From the NCBI RefSeq assembly GCF_013385635.1, contig NZ_JACAPR010000011.1:248001-312000 (forward strand): a stretch of DNA of 64,000 nt, written 5' to 3'. Positions 27,862-39,649 of the stretch are shown piece by piece. A program made the translations under genes and the position numbers. The number at the start of each line of letters is the position of its first letter. Position 1 is the first letter of the stretch. The DNA is from Pseudomonas gingeri (GTDB lineage: Bacteria > Pseudomonadota > Gammaproteobacteria > Pseudomonadales > Pseudomonadaceae). The notes under the pieces were generated by a model. That model saw only the letters and a list, made by a program, of their open reading frames with translations. It was not told the DNA's origin and ran no database searches.

Positions 27862-29432
27862 GCCGGGGTCTCGAAGCTGCGCAGGAATTCACTGCGGTCG
27901 GATTCACGCTCGATGTGCTCTGCCAGCAGCACCAGGAAGGGTTGTCTGAGAAGGGTCACGCGACTGGCCCGGGTCACCACGATCCGGGCGATGGGGCCGA
28001 TCAGCACCGCCAGCCGTTGCTGGGCGAGGGTGGCGAACGCCGGGTCGATCTCGACCTCGGGGCCGCTTTCAACGCTGACTTCAACGTTGATGTCGGCGCT
28101 GGCCTCGGAGACGGTCTGATGAGGGCTGGTCGGCTCGACCTGGTCGATGGGGGCGGGCACTGCGGTTGCCAGCGTGCCGGCTGTCGTGCCGATGCTGCCG
28201 ATAGTGGTCACCGCCGAGGTCATGACGCTGTCCTCGACGACGGTGGCGGACAGGCGCTTGAACAACAATTCGGTGGCCGCGACAAACTGCTCGCGCCCAC
28301 GTTCTGACGGGATATGCGGCAGCAACGCGCTGCGTACTGCCTCGAAGTCGTCAGCCTGGCTGATGCTCTTGCGCACCAGGAAACGTGCCAGTGGCCCGAT
28401 CTGATGAGACAGCAGCGATTCCAGCTCGGGAATGGCCTCGCGTTTCCACGGCGTCAAGGTGTCCTGGCTTTCTTTGATCTGGCTCTCGCTGAGCGCCGAC
28501 TGAGTGGCGCGAGCTTGGCTCACCGCAGGCGCGGCAGGCGGGATGTCGCTCAGGCTGGTCAGGCTTGGCCGGATCAACAGCGTGCGGTCGTCATCGATCA
28601 GCACCGGCGCCAGGCTGGAATTGGCCGACAGCGATTCCAGGTCGTCGAGAAATGCCTGGGCCGAGGCATAACGCTCGCTGGGGCGCTTCGCCAGGGCCTT
28701 GGCGATCACCCCGTCGAGGGCCGGGTCGAGGGCCAGGTTCAGGCTCGACGGTGCCACCGGCGTCTGGTTGAGGATCTGTTGCATGACCATGGTCGCCGAG
28801 CCGGAGAATGGCCGTTCGCCGGTCAGCAACTGATAGAGCAGGATGCCTGCGGAAAACACATCGGAACGGCCGTCGACCACATCACCGCAGAACTGCTCCG
28901 GCGACATGTAGCTCGGGGTGCCGATCATCGAGCCGGTCTGGGTCAGGGTCGAGGAGTCCAGGCGGGCGACGCCGAAATCGGTGACCTTGACCTGGGCATC
29001 GACGGTGATCAGCAGGTTGGCCGGCTTGATATCGCGATGCACCACGCCACGGGAGTGGGCGTAGTCCAGGGCCCGCAACAGCTGGCGCATCCAGCCCAGG
29101 GCATGGTTCAGCTCGCGCGGTTGCTGCGCCGCCAGCAGGGTGTTGAGCGGCGTGCCGTCGACAAACTCCATGGCGATATAGGCCGAGCCGTCGTCCTCGC
29201 CGTAGTCGTAGACCGCGACGATGTTGGGGTGCATCAGCCGGCCGGCGGCCTGGGCCTCGTTCTTGAAACGGCTGATCAGCTCGTGGTGATGGCTGTCGCC
29301 GAACAGTTCCTTGCGGATCGTCTTCAGGGCCACGGTCCGCGCGATATGCGGGTCGTAGGCCTTGTACACGGTACCCATGGCACCTTTGCCGAGGACACTG
29401 TCGATCCGGTACTTGCCGAGTTGTTCGATCAT
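27858..29432 (-). CDS. ppkA: Hanks-type Ser/Thr protein kinase of the T6SS switch (PpkA-like)
   Basis: A 524-residue kinase. The kinase domain spans about residues 5-270, with glycine loop LGKGAMGTVYKAYD, catalytic Lys in VALKTI, HRD loop VVHRDIKPANLL, DFG loop VTDFGVARLD and APE-equivalent TPSYMSPEQF. The C-terminal 250 residues are a linker and a predicted cytoplasmic helical domain. Unlike P. aeruginosa PpkA, no transmembrane segment or periplasmic von Willebrand domain is seen, so signal input probably comes through another protein. The next gene, a membrane heme-sensor-like protein 13 bp upstream, is a good candidate. Likely substrate: the FHA protein. Confidence 0.92.
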   Translation of the reverse strand: MIEQLGKYRIDSVLGKGAMGTVYKAYDPHIARTVALKTIRKELFGDSHHHELISRFKNEAQAAGRLMHPNIVAVYDYGEDDGSAYIAMEFVDGTPLNTLLAAQQPRELNHALGWMRQLLRALDYAHSRGVVHRDIKPANLLITVDAQVKVTDFGVARLDSSTLTQTGSMIGTPSYMSPEQFCGDVVDGRSDVFSAGILLYQLLTGERPFSGSATMVMQQILNQTPVAPSSLNLALDPALDGVIAKALAKRPSERYASAQAFLDDLESLSANSSLAPVLIDDDRTLLIRPSLTSLSDIPPAAPAVSQARATQSALSESQIKESQDTLTPWKREAIPELESLLSHQIGPLARFLVRKSISQADDFEAVRSALLPHIPSERGREQFVAATELLFKRLSATVVEDSVMTSAVTTIGSIGTTAGTLATAVPAPIDQVEPTSPHQTVSEASADINVEVSVESGPEVEIDPAFATLAQQRLAVLIGPIARIVVTRASRVTLLRQPFLVLLAEHIERESDRSEFLRSFETPA

Positions 29433-29445
29433 CGCAGCCTCCTGG

Positions 29446-30324
29446 CTATTCTTCGAGCATCTTCATCGCGCTGACCAGGCTGGTGCGCATCCGTCCGAAG
29501 GACTGGCCCAGGCGGGCCAGTTCGTCGTTGCCGCTGACATCGATTTCCGGCACATCGGTGTCGCCGAGGCTGACCCGGTCGGCCAGCGCCGACATCTGCC
29601 GCAGGCGGCGGGTGACGAACAGGTGGACCATCAGGTTGAGGGCGGCGAACAGCACGGCGAAGATCACCAGCATCGACAGCATGTAGCTGTGCAGCATCAT
29701 GTTGGCGCGCTGGAAGGGCAGGGCCAGGGGTACGGTGACCACCTGGGCGCCGATGATATCGTTGAGTTTCCAGCCGAAACCGTTGACCGGACCATAGAGG
29801 TCGACCATGGTTTTCGGCGCTGCCTCGGGGGTGCTGTGGCAGGCCAGGCAGGCGCCGTCCTTGATCTGGATCGGCCGCGCGATATACAGCGACGGGCCCT
29901 TGGCGTCGGCCCGCTCGCCGACCAGTTCATCGGTCTGTGGTTCGCTGCGCAGCTTGTTGACCAGCTCGGTTTCCCAGGCGTTGGCCTGGTCGCGCTTGTT
30001 GGTCGGGTTGAGCGTGGCCTCCTTGTAGGAGTAGTCCGGGTAGGACTTGAGCAGGCTCTGCAGGTGCGTGATGGCGGCGAAGTCCGGCACCGATTGCGGC
30101 AGGAACTGGAACTTCAGGCGGTTCTCCAGCAACGGCACGATCTGTTCGGCGGTGTAGGTCGAGGCGGCGGTCGCCGATCCCATCAGCAGGCGCGCGGTCT
30201 CCAGGGTTTCCTTGCGCGCGCTCTGTTGCAACAGGTTGTTGGTGAAGACGCTGGTGGCGATAAAGCCGACCACGAAAACCGCAAGGAACACGACGTTGAA
30301 TTTTACCGCGAGCGACAGTTTCAT
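29446..30324 (-). CDS. Membrane sensor with c-type heme motif (DUF3365/Tll0287-like) and HAMP region
   Basis: A 292-residue protein. Transmembrane segments at about residues 8-28 and 212-236 flank a periplasmic domain of the DUF3365 (Tll0287-like) type. That domain contains a c-type heme attachment motif, Cys159-Leu-Ala-Cys-His163 in DGACLACHSTPEAAP. The cytoplasmic end (RRLRQMSALADRVSLGD) reads as a HAMP linker with no kinase or effector domain after it. It lies between a soluble kinase gene and a FecR-like gene in the same operon. I infer a redox or gas sensor that passes its state to the kinase. Confidence 0.8.
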   Translation of the reverse strand: MKLSLAVKFNVVFLAVFVVGFIATSVFTNNLLQQSARKETLETARLLMGSATAASTYTAEQIVPLLENRLKFQFLPQSVPDFAAITHLQSLLKSYPDYSYKEATLNPTNKRDQANAWETELVNKLRSEPQTDELVGERADAKGPSLYIARPIQIKDGACLACHSTPEAAPKTMVDLYGPVNGFGWKLNDIIGAQVVTVPLALPFQRANMMLHSYMLSMLVIFAVLFAALNLMVHLFVTRRLRQMSALADRVSLGDTDVPEIDVSGNDELARLGQSFGRMRTSLVSAMKMLEE

Positions 30325-30366
30325 AGTGACCTTCGGGTGCTTTGAGCCATTGAGCGGGTGAAGCGG

Positions 30367-31224
30367 TTAGTGCAGGCGTTTGCGTTGTTCGAAACGGAAC
30401 AGCTCCAGCTCCCAGTCCAGGCGGCCGCCGAGATGGGTCTTGATGTCCTGGCGGAAGGTCGCGTCGTTCAGGCGCGGGCCGAAGCGGTTGGCGAGCTGGT
30501 TCTGGTTGAGATTGAGGGGGCCGCTGAGCCAGGGCGCGATATCGTCGAAGGTCACTTCCCGTTCCTTTTTCAGGGCCGGTGAATTGCCGGATTTTTTCGC
30601 CTGCGGTACCAGCGGGTCGAGGAACGGCCGCGGCAGCGCATTGACGAAGGTCTCGGGCGGGCGTCCCACGGATTTCAGCGCGTCGTCGGTGTTCTGCACC
30701 GCGTAGGTCTCGCGGCTCAGGCTGAGGCTGTTGCCGGTGTGTCCGTGGCCGTCGCGTTCGCTGACCGACTGGGTACCGTCTTCGACAAACAGCTCGATCC
30801 TGCGGTTGCCGGCATGGATCACGCTGGCACTGTTGGTGACGGTGAACACCACGGTCCCGGCGTTGATCGCCAGGCCGTTGTGGCTCGGGTCGGCGGCCGG
30901 TTGCAGTTTCAGCCAGCCGCTGAGCAGGCTGATTTCGGTACGGTTACCGTCCCGGGCGAGCAACACCCGGGTGTCCGGACCGAGGGCGACGGTGGCGGCG
31001 GGCAGGCCTTCGATCTGCAGCACCGATGCCCCCGACTGGAGGATATCGCCGGCCTGCAGGCGGGTGCCGGCGGTAACGCTGTAGAGGGCCGTGGCGCGGA
31101 TGATCCGCGCGGGTTTTTCCGCGAAGGAAATCACCCCGAGGGTCGGGGCCGCGGCCGTGGCGGCCCAGGACTGGGAGATCTGCAACAAGCCTGCAATCAA
31201 CAAGACTACCGAGAGTTTCTTCAC
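30367..31224 (-). CDS. Exported FecR-domain protein in the T6SS regulatory operon
   Basis: A 285-residue protein with a signal peptide (KKLSVVLLIAGLLQISQSWA, cleavage near residue 22). A FecR-like domain follows: TRLQAGDILQSGASVLQIEG, then DTRVLLARDGNRTEISLLSG and INAGTVVFTVTNSASVIHAG. The C-terminal 90 residues are charged and of unknown fold. The GTG at 31224 is chosen because it places the signal peptide at the N-terminus; a longer frame begins at 31302. It is the first gene of the minus-strand operon with the heme sensor, kinase and phosphatase, so it may be the periplasmic input. It could alternatively help assemble the envelope complex in the absence of TssJ; neither role is shown. Confidence 0.75.
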   Translation of the reverse strand: MKKLSVVLLIAGLLQISQSWAATAAAPTLGVISFAEKPARIIRATALYSVTAGTRLQAGDILQSGASVLQIEGLPAATVALGPDTRVLLARDGNRTEISLLSGWLKLQPAADPSHNGLAINAGTVVFTVTNSASVIHAGNRRIELFVEDGTQSVSERDGHGHTGNSLSLSRETYAVQNTDDALKSVGRPPETFVNALPRPFLDPLVPQAKKSGNSPALKKEREVTFDDIAPWLSGPLNLNQNQLANRFGPRLNDATFRQDIKTHLGGRLDWELELFRFEQRKRLH

Positions 31225-31419
31225 GTTCGTGCCATCTATGAAAGGATGAAAGCGCCTGCCGTTTGCGGCTTCGGGAGGGGATTTTTCGATATTTTTCGGC
31301 ACTGTTCCAATTGAACAATCTCATGGAATAAAGCGTCGGGGCGGGGTGTTATCCCTGTGGTTCGCCGTCTCAAACCAGGCCGCGATCAATCCGTAAGGCC
31401 CGACTTTCCAGGAGACGTC
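31225..31419. other. Divergent promoter region between FecR-like and deamidase-like genes
   Basis: A 195-bp stretch that must hold both promoters. I see no sigma-54 site or clear -35/-10 pair with good spacing. A strong ribosome binding site (CCAGGAGA) precedes the ATG at 31420. Confidence 0.4.
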
Positions 31420-32148
31420 ATGTCCGGTGAGTGCAACAGGCAGTTCGACTACACGCGCAACTTCATCCGTCAGAATTTCATGACCACGGTGCGTTTTCCG
31501 GGAGCGGTTTCAGGCCTGACCACCTTCGACCTGAACAACAACCGCTTCGGCGGCAGCCTGTTCAAGCGCTCCAGCGGCATTCACGTGGTCACGCTGGATC
31601 GCGCCGGCGCCCACAGCAAGGGCACGCCGCTGATGGGCTACTGGGTGCCCCAGGGCGGTTACTGCGATATTCCGATTCGGCCCCGGGGCGCGGGCCTGGT
31701 CTTCACCCCGGACTTCAGCGGCTGCTCGATCCTGGTGGACCAGATCAGCCACGACCATTACCGGGTCTACCACGTGGAGGGCGGCGGTAATTATCTACAG
31801 ACCCAGTACCTGAGCCAACCGCGCCACGGCCTGGGGCTGGCGGCGACCATGACCTTTCATGACTATGGCGATGCGGCCTATCCCCGTGGTTTCGCTTTTC
31901 TCAAGCATGAGGACGGGCGCTGGTGGATCTACTTCCAGCGTCAGAACGGCGTCGGCCTGAGTTTTGTCCGCAACAAGAAATTCCAGGCCGCCGGTGCCCA
32001 GACGGTGCGGGGTGGCGGCCGCATCCCGGTGGCCGACCTGATGCGCGAAGTGCCACGCCACGGCGCCAGTCACAGCGGCCAGGAACTGGCGGTGACACGC
32101 AATATCAAGGCGCAGAAGCGCATGTTGCCCAATGATGAGTTGTGGTGA
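31420..32148 (+). CDS. Putative CNF1/BLF1-like glutamine deamidase toxin
   Basis: A 242-residue protein lacking a signal peptide and membrane segments. The segment TPDFSGCSILVDQISHDHY, followed by RVYHVEGG, places Cys102 in an SGC turn and His118 sixteen residues later on the next strand. This matches the Ser-Gly-Cys and Cys-x14-His arrangement of CNF1 (Cys866, His881) and resembles BLF1 (Cys94, His106). The family hydrolyses glutamine side chains in Rho GTPases or eIF4A. It is divergently placed next to the T6SS regulatory operon, so a T6SS-delivered toxin is plausible. The match is by motif and strand pattern only; the protein is much shorter than CNF1 and lacks its delivery domains. No immunity gene is next to it. 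Confidence 0.5.
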   Translation: MSGECNRQFDYTRNFIRQNFMTTVRFPGAVSGLTTFDLNNNRFGGSLFKRSSGIHVVTLDRAGAHSKGTPLMGYWVPQGGYCDIPIRPRGAGLVFTPDFSGCSILVDQISHDHYRVYHVEGGGNYLQTQYLSQPRHGLGLAATMTFHDYGDAAYPRGFAFLKHEDGRWWIYFQRQNGVGLSFVRNKKFQAAGAQTVRGGGRIPVADLMREVPRHGASHSGQELAVTRNIKAQKRMLPNDELW

Positions 32149-32300
32149 GGCTCGGGGTCGGCGGGCATTGCTGTCGATTGCGCGCCACAGTTCGGGCCAG
32201 TGCGGTGGTGACTGTGCGCCAGCCCATTGGCCATGGCATTGCGCGACTCGGGTGAAGGTCCCGAGGCGCTCCCACAGGAGAAGCTGTTTCATTCAGCAAT

Positions 32301-32660
32301 TCAACTGCCGCCTTCGGTACGGCCGCTGCTGACTTCCGCGGGCACGTCGTCGCCGGCCATGCGTTTGCGGAACAGGCCGGTACGAGCCAGCAGCAAGGTG
32401 GTCACCGGCACCGTGATCGACAGCAGGATCGGAATCAGCCAGGCATGAATCACCGGCTCCGACTTGAGCGCCGAAAAATACAGGATCGAGGCCAGCGCCA
32501 CGCACCAGGCGCCGATGGTCGAGGCCAGAGCCGGCGGGTGCATGCGCTGGAAGAAGTCCTTCATGCGCAGCAGGCCGATGGCGCCGCACAGGCTGAACAG
32601 GCTGCTGAGTACCAGCAGCACGGCCACTGGAATCTCGATCCACAGGGACAGTTCGTTCAT
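32301..32660 (-). CDS. mnhG: Mrp-type Na+/H+ antiporter subunit G
   Basis: A 119-residue MnhG/MrpG/PhaG subunit with three hydrophobic helices; the LFSLCGAIGLLRMKDFFQRMHPP block is the family signature. It is the last gene of a six-gene operon encoding a multi-subunit monovalent cation/proton antiporter of the inner membrane used for sodium and pH homeostasis. Its start overlaps mnhF by four bases. Confidence 0.95.
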   Translation of the reverse strand: MNELSLWIEIPVAVLLVLSSLFSLCGAIGLLRMKDFFQRMHPPALASTIGAWCVALASILYFSALKSEPVIHAWLIPILLSITVPVTTLLLARTGLFRKRMAGDDVPAEVSSGRTEGGS

Positions 32661-32935
32661 TCGATCACCTCGCCGCGCAGGAGGAATTTCGCCAGGGCAA
32701 AGGAGCCGACAAAGCCGAACAGGGCAATCAGCAGCGCCGCTTCGAAGTAGGTGTCGCTGGCGTAGCGGATGCCCAATACCAGCATCATCAGCATGGCGAT
32801 GATGTACAGGTAGTCCAGGGCCAGGACCCGGTCCTGCGCCGAGGGACCCTTGAACAGGCGGACCACGGTCAGGACCAGGGCCACGCTGAAGATGAACAGG
32901 CTGAACAGGATCGCGTTGGCGAGCAGGGCGCTCAT
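32657..32935 (-). CDS. mnhF: Mrp-type Na+/H+ antiporter subunit F
   Basis: A 92-residue MnhF/MrpF subunit with three membrane helices. KGPSAQDRVLALDYLYI is the diagnostic block (PS-x-DRV-x-A-D). The ATG at 32933-32935 overlaps the mnhE stop by four bases, giving the usual short length. A longer frame reading into mnhE is not coding. Confidence 0.95.
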   Translation of the reverse strand: MSALLANAILFSLFIFSVALVLTVVRLFKGPSAQDRVLALDYLYIIAMLMMLVLGIRYASDTYFEAALLIALFGFVGSFALAKFLLRGEVIE

Positions 32936-33420
32936 TCGAAGATCTCCATCAGGGGGCGTTCGTAGGTGGTCTTGAAGTGCCGGATAAACGCCACGTCTTC
33001 GTCCAGGTCGAACACATGCAACAGCAGGACGCTGCGGTCCAGTGCCAGCTCGGACCAGACCGTGCCGGGAATCACCGTGCAGATCATCGACAGTGCGGCC
33101 AGGCCGTTGGCATCGCGCAGGTCCAGCGGCACCTTGATAAAGGCCGAGCGTGGCGCACGCCGCCCGGCATTCAGCACACCCCAGCCCACGGCCAGGTTGG
33201 AGAGGATCACATCGAGGCCCACCCGCAGGAACAGGCGCAGGATCACCCACGGCCGGCGAATGCGGATCGGTAGCGGTCGCAGCGGCGCCATCATCAGCGG
33301 CGCACAGAAACCCAGGGCGGCGCCGAGCAACAGGTTGCCGGGACTGATCGACAGGTTCAGCACCAGCCACAACAGCCACAACGCCAGGGACAGCCAGGGG
33401 GCGGGGAACAGGCGTTTCAT
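32932..33420 (-). CDS. mnhE: Mrp-type Na+/H+ antiporter subunit E
   Basis: A 162-residue MnhE/MrpE subunit. Two N-terminal membrane helices (PWLSLALWLLWLVLNLSISPGNLLLGA read as two pieces) precede a cytoplasmic part with the TVIPGTVWSEL and LLLHVFDLDED blocks typical of the family. It overlaps its neighbours by four bases on both sides. Confidence 0.95.
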   Translation of the reverse strand: MKRLFPAPWLSLALWLLWLVLNLSISPGNLLLGAALGFCAPLMMAPLRPLPIRIRRPWVILRLFLRVGLDVILSNLAVGWGVLNAGRRAPRSAFIKVPLDLRDANGLAALSMICTVIPGTVWSELALDRSVLLLHVFDLDEDVAFIRHFKTTYERPLMEIFE

Positions 33421-35096
33421 GGCTGCACCTCCAGCGCCGCGGCCTTGACTGGCGGGCTGGGAACGCTACGCGTCGCCAGCACCGCCATGACATAGTGCTC
33501 GGGGTTGTTGAGGCTGTCGGCGGCGGCCTGGGTGTAGCGCAACAGCGGTTCGGCCTTGACCGTCAGCAGGATGCACAGGCCGAGCAGGGCGACGATGGGC
33601 AGGCACTCGAAGCGCCGCAGCTTCGGCGACGGGCGATCCGCCGGGGTCCAGAAACGCTGCACGCCCATGCGCGAGAAGGCCACCAGCGAGGCCAGGCCGG
33701 ACAGCACCAGCAGCGCCAGCAAGCCCCAGGCCGCCGGCGAGATCGGCGCCGCATGGCCCAACCCCAACGGGTTGAGCAGGGCGCTGAGCAGGCTCAGCTT
33801 GGCGATGAAGCCGGACAGCGGCGGCATCCCGATGATCAGCAGGGCGCAGGCGATAAAGCTCAGGCCGAGGAAGGCCATGGTCCAGGGGATCACCTGGCCG
33901 ACCACGACGTTCTGTTCGTCGTCGAGGTTGGTACCGGGGCGCGGATGCAGGGATTCCAGCGGACGCGGCAGTGGGTCGATGTCCTCGTCCAGCGGCAGTT
34001 CATTGGCCGAACGCGAGCGTTCGATCAGCTCGGCCAGGAGGAACAGCGCACTCAATGCCAGGGTCGAGCTGACCAGGTAGAACAGCGCGCCCGCCGTCAG
34101 GTTCGGCTGGGCGAAGCCGACCGCCGACAGCAGGATGCCCGCCGACACCAGGATACTCAGACTGGCCATGCGCTCCAGGCGCTGGGCGGCGAGGATCGCC
34201 ACGGCGGCGCAGGCGATGGTCGCCATACCGCCGTAGATCAGCCAGTCACCGCCGAAATACGCCGAGGCCCCGGCCTGGCCGGAGAACAGCAGGGTCCACA
34301 GCCGCAGCAGGGTATAGACGCCGACCTTGGTCATGATCGCGAACATTGCCGCCACCGGCGCACTGGCCGAGGAGTAGGCGGGCACCAGCCAGAAGTTCAG
34401 CGGCCACATCCCGGCCTTGGCCAGGAACGCCACGGCGAGAATCGCCGCGCCGGCATGCAGCAGGCCGCGATCGGCTTCGGGCACCAGAGGAATTTTCAGG
34501 GCCAGATCGGCCATGTTCAGGGTGCCGGTGACGCCATAGACCATCGCCGCGCCGATCAGGAACAGCGACGAGGCCAGCAGGTTGATCGCGATGTAGTGCA
34601 GGCCCGAGGATACCCGCGCGCGGCCGGAACCGTGCAGCATCAAGCCGTAGGAGGCCGCCAGCAGCACCTCGAAGAACACGAACAGGTTGAACAGGTCGGC
34701 GGTCAGGAAGGCGCCGTAGAGGCCCATCAGCTGGATCTGGAACAGCGCATGGAAGCTCGCGCCGGCGCGGTCCCAGCGGGCCATGGCGAACAGCAGGGCG
34801 CTGACGCCGATGATCCCGGTGAGCACCAGCATCAGCGCCGACAACCGGTCGGCCACCAGCACGATGCCGAACGGCGCCTGCCAGTTGCCCGGCAGGTACA
34901 CGCCGATGGACGCCGGCTCCGAGGACTGCTGGGCGCCGATCAGCAACAGCACGGAAATGCCCAGGCCGAGCAGGCTCGATACCAGGTTGATGCGAGCCTT
35001 GAGCGGGCGGTGTTTCTCGCCGAGCATCAACATCACCGCCGCCGTCAGCAACGGCAGCAGGATGGGGGCGACGATCAGGTGCGGCATCAGGTTCAT
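33417..35096 (-). CDS. mnhD: Mrp-type Na+/H+ antiporter subunit D
   Basis: A 559-residue subunit homologous to the proton-pumping subunits of complex I (NuoM/N family), with about 14 membrane helices. The conserved Glu in LFNLFVFFEVLLAASY and the Lys in FLAKAGMWPLNFWL are present, as expected for an active transport channel. A hydrophilic loop near residues 355-395 (DEDIDPLPRPLESLHPRP) is longer than in many homologues. It overlaps mnhC and mnhE by four bases each. Confidence 0.95.
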   Translation of the reverse strand: MNLMPHLIVAPILLPLLTAAVMLMLGEKHRPLKARINLVSSLLGLGISVLLLIGAQQSSEPASIGVYLPGNWQAPFGIVLVADRLSALMLVLTGIIGVSALLFAMARWDRAGASFHALFQIQLMGLYGAFLTADLFNLFVFFEVLLAASYGLMLHGSGRARVSSGLHYIAINLLASSLFLIGAAMVYGVTGTLNMADLALKIPLVPEADRGLLHAGAAILAVAFLAKAGMWPLNFWLVPAYSSASAPVAAMFAIMTKVGVYTLLRLWTLLFSGQAGASAYFGGDWLIYGGMATIACAAVAILAAQRLERMASLSILVSAGILLSAVGFAQPNLTAGALFYLVSSTLALSALFLLAELIERSRSANELPLDEDIDPLPRPLESLHPRPGTNLDDEQNVVVGQVIPWTMAFLGLSFIACALLIIGMPPLSGFIAKLSLLSALLNPLGLGHAAPISPAAWGLLALLVLSGLASLVAFSRMGVQRFWTPADRPSPKLRRFECLPIVALLGLCILLTVKAEPLLRYTQAAADSLNNPEHYVMAVLATRSVPSPPVKAAALEVQP

Positions 35097-35436
35097 TCCT
35101 TGGGCTCCCGGCCGTCGACATGGTCAGTGCCGGTCAAGCCACGCGAGGCCAGCAGCACCACGAGGAACAGCGCGGTCATGGCGAAGCTGATGACAATCGC
35201 CGTCAACACCAGGGCCTGGGGCAGCGGGTCGGTGTAGTTGAGCAGGTCCTGGGGCACGCCGTCCTTGATGATCGGCTCCTTGCCGATAAACAGGCTGCCC
35301 ATGCTGAAGATGAACAGGTTGACCCCATAGGACAGCAGGCACAGCCCCATCACCACCTGGAAGGTCCGCGGCCGCAGGATCAGCCAGACACCGGAGGCGG
35401 CGAGCACGCCGATGGCAATTGCAATGACTTCTTCCA

Positions 35437-35437
<1 letters not shown>
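35093..35437 (-). CDS. mnhC: Mrp-type Na+/H+ antiporter subunit C
   Basis: A 114-residue NuoK-like subunit with three membrane helices. MGLCLLSYGVNLFIFSMG and DPLPQALVLTAIVISFAM are family signatures. The ATG at 35435-35437 shares one base with the mnhA stop. A longer frame into mnhA is not coding. Confidence 0.95.
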
Positions 35438-38373
<2,936 letters not shown>

Positions 38374-38510
38374 AGGCTTCTAATCTGCAGGAGTTTGCGA
38401 AGGATCATACGTGGCCGGCCCTGGATCACCAACCCACAAGCTGTCGCAGAATCCTACAAGGTAGGTGGTAAATGCCTGATATGCATGGTCGAAATTGTCG
38501 ACAGATGACT

Positions 38511-38617
38511 GATCGTTCCCACGCTCCGCGTGGGAATGCCTTTCTGGACGCTCTGCGTCCGCTTTGTGACGCAGAGCGTCACGGGCTGCATTGCCCACGC
38601 GGAGCGTGGGAACGATC
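38511..38617. repeat. 107-bp palindromic repeat (MITE-like), left copy
   Basis: Starts GATCGTTCCCACGCTCCGCG and ends with its near complement (CGCGGAGCGTGGGAACGATC). An inner inverted repeat (GGACGCTCTGCGTCC, then GACGCAGAGCGTC) gives a cruciform. A copy of the same length, inverted, lies at 40234-40340. Confidence 0.9.
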
Positions 38618-38627
38618 AACACGCGGT

Positions 38628-39608
38628 CTATGGGTTGTTCGAATCCAGCACTTCGTTCTCCACTTCGTCTTCGGTCGGCTCGGCCGCTTTGCCCTTGGTC
38701 TTCAGCTCGCTGACAATCACCGCGGCGACGATCAAGGCCGCCCCGACCAGCGCCAGCCCTGGCAGGCGTTCACCGGCCAGGCGTCCGGCGATCCCGGCCC
38801 AGACCGGTTCGCCGGCATAGATCAAGGTCGCGCGGGTCGGCGAAACGCTTTTCTGTGCCCAGTTCATCGCCACCTGGATCGCCGCGCTGGCCGCCCCCAG
38901 GCCGACCGCGCTGACCAGCAGCAGCCAGGAAAACTCCGGCAGCGCCTCCTGGGTCGGGACGATCATCAGGAACGCCAGCACCGAGGCGGTGCCCAGTTGC
39001 ACCACGGTGACGCGACGCACATCGACCTTGCCCGCGTAGTTGCTGATCAGGATGATTTCGGCGGCAATGGCGATGGCGCTGATGATGGTGGCGATTTCCC
39101 CCGGGCTGAATTTCAACTGGGCGCCGTTCGGCCCGGACAGCAACATCAACCCGGTAAAGGCGAGCATGATGCCGATGCTCGGCATCAGCCCCGGCCGCTT
39201 GCCCAGTACCAGCCATTGCAGCAGCGGTACGAAAGGCACGTAGAGCGCGGTGATAAAGGCAGACTGGCTGCTGGGAATGCTCTGCAGGCCCACGGTTTGC
39301 AAGCCGTAGCCGAGCATGATCGCCGTGCCGATAAAGATCCCGGCCTTCATCTCGAAGGCGGTCATGCCCCGCAGGCTGCGCGCCGAAAACAGCGCGACGA
39401 TGCAGGCCGCCGCGGCAAACCGCAGGCCGACGAAGAACATCGGTCCGCTGACGGTCATGGCGTTCTGTACCAGCAGGAAAGTGCCGCCCCAGATCATGGT
39501 GATCAGGATCAGCACGCACTCGGCTTTGCTGAACCGCAGGGTCGAAGGTAACAAACTGTTGGATTTCACCGGAGTCATGGCCTTGCGCGCTACCTGGGTG
39601 AGACGCAC
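38628..39608 (-). CDS. EamA/DMT-family exporter
   Basis: A 326-residue membrane protein with ten predicted helices in two EamA repeats (first begins VLILITMIWGGTFLLVQNAM; second around EIATIISAIAIAAEIILIS). Proteins of this family export amino acids, metabolites or antibiotics. An internal ATG at 39578 is an alternative start. It is divergent from an XRE-cupin regulator over a 41-bp gap, a common pairing in which the regulator controls the exporter. Substrate unknown. Confidence 0.88.
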   Translation of the reverse strand: MRLTQVARKAMTPVKSNSLLPSTLRFSKAECVLILITMIWGGTFLLVQNAMTVSGPMFFVGLRFAAAACIVALFSARSLRGMTAFEMKAGIFIGTAIMLGYGLQTVGLQSIPSSQSAFITALYVPFVPLLQWLVLGKRPGLMPSIGIMLAFTGLMLLSGPNGAQLKFSPGEIATIISAIAIAAEIILISNYAGKVDVRRVTVVQLGTASVLAFLMIVPTQEALPEFSWLLLVSAVGLGAASAAIQVAMNWAQKSVSPTRATLIYAGEPVWAGIAGRLAGERLPGLALVGAALIVAAVIVSELKTKGKAAEPTEDEVENEVLDSNNP

Positions 39609-39624
39609 AATGCGCCGGAGCTGG

Positions 39625-39636
39625 GCAGTATACTGC
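39625..39636. promoter_or_regulatory. Palindromic operator/promoter between exporter and regulator
   Basis: GCAGTATACTGC is a perfect 12-bp palindrome in the 41-bp divergent gap. It contains TATACT on both strands, a consensus-like -10 hexamer. It may be both the core promoter and the binding site for the XRE-cupin regulator. Confidence 0.5.
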
Positions 39637-39649
39637 GCAAACCCACTAA

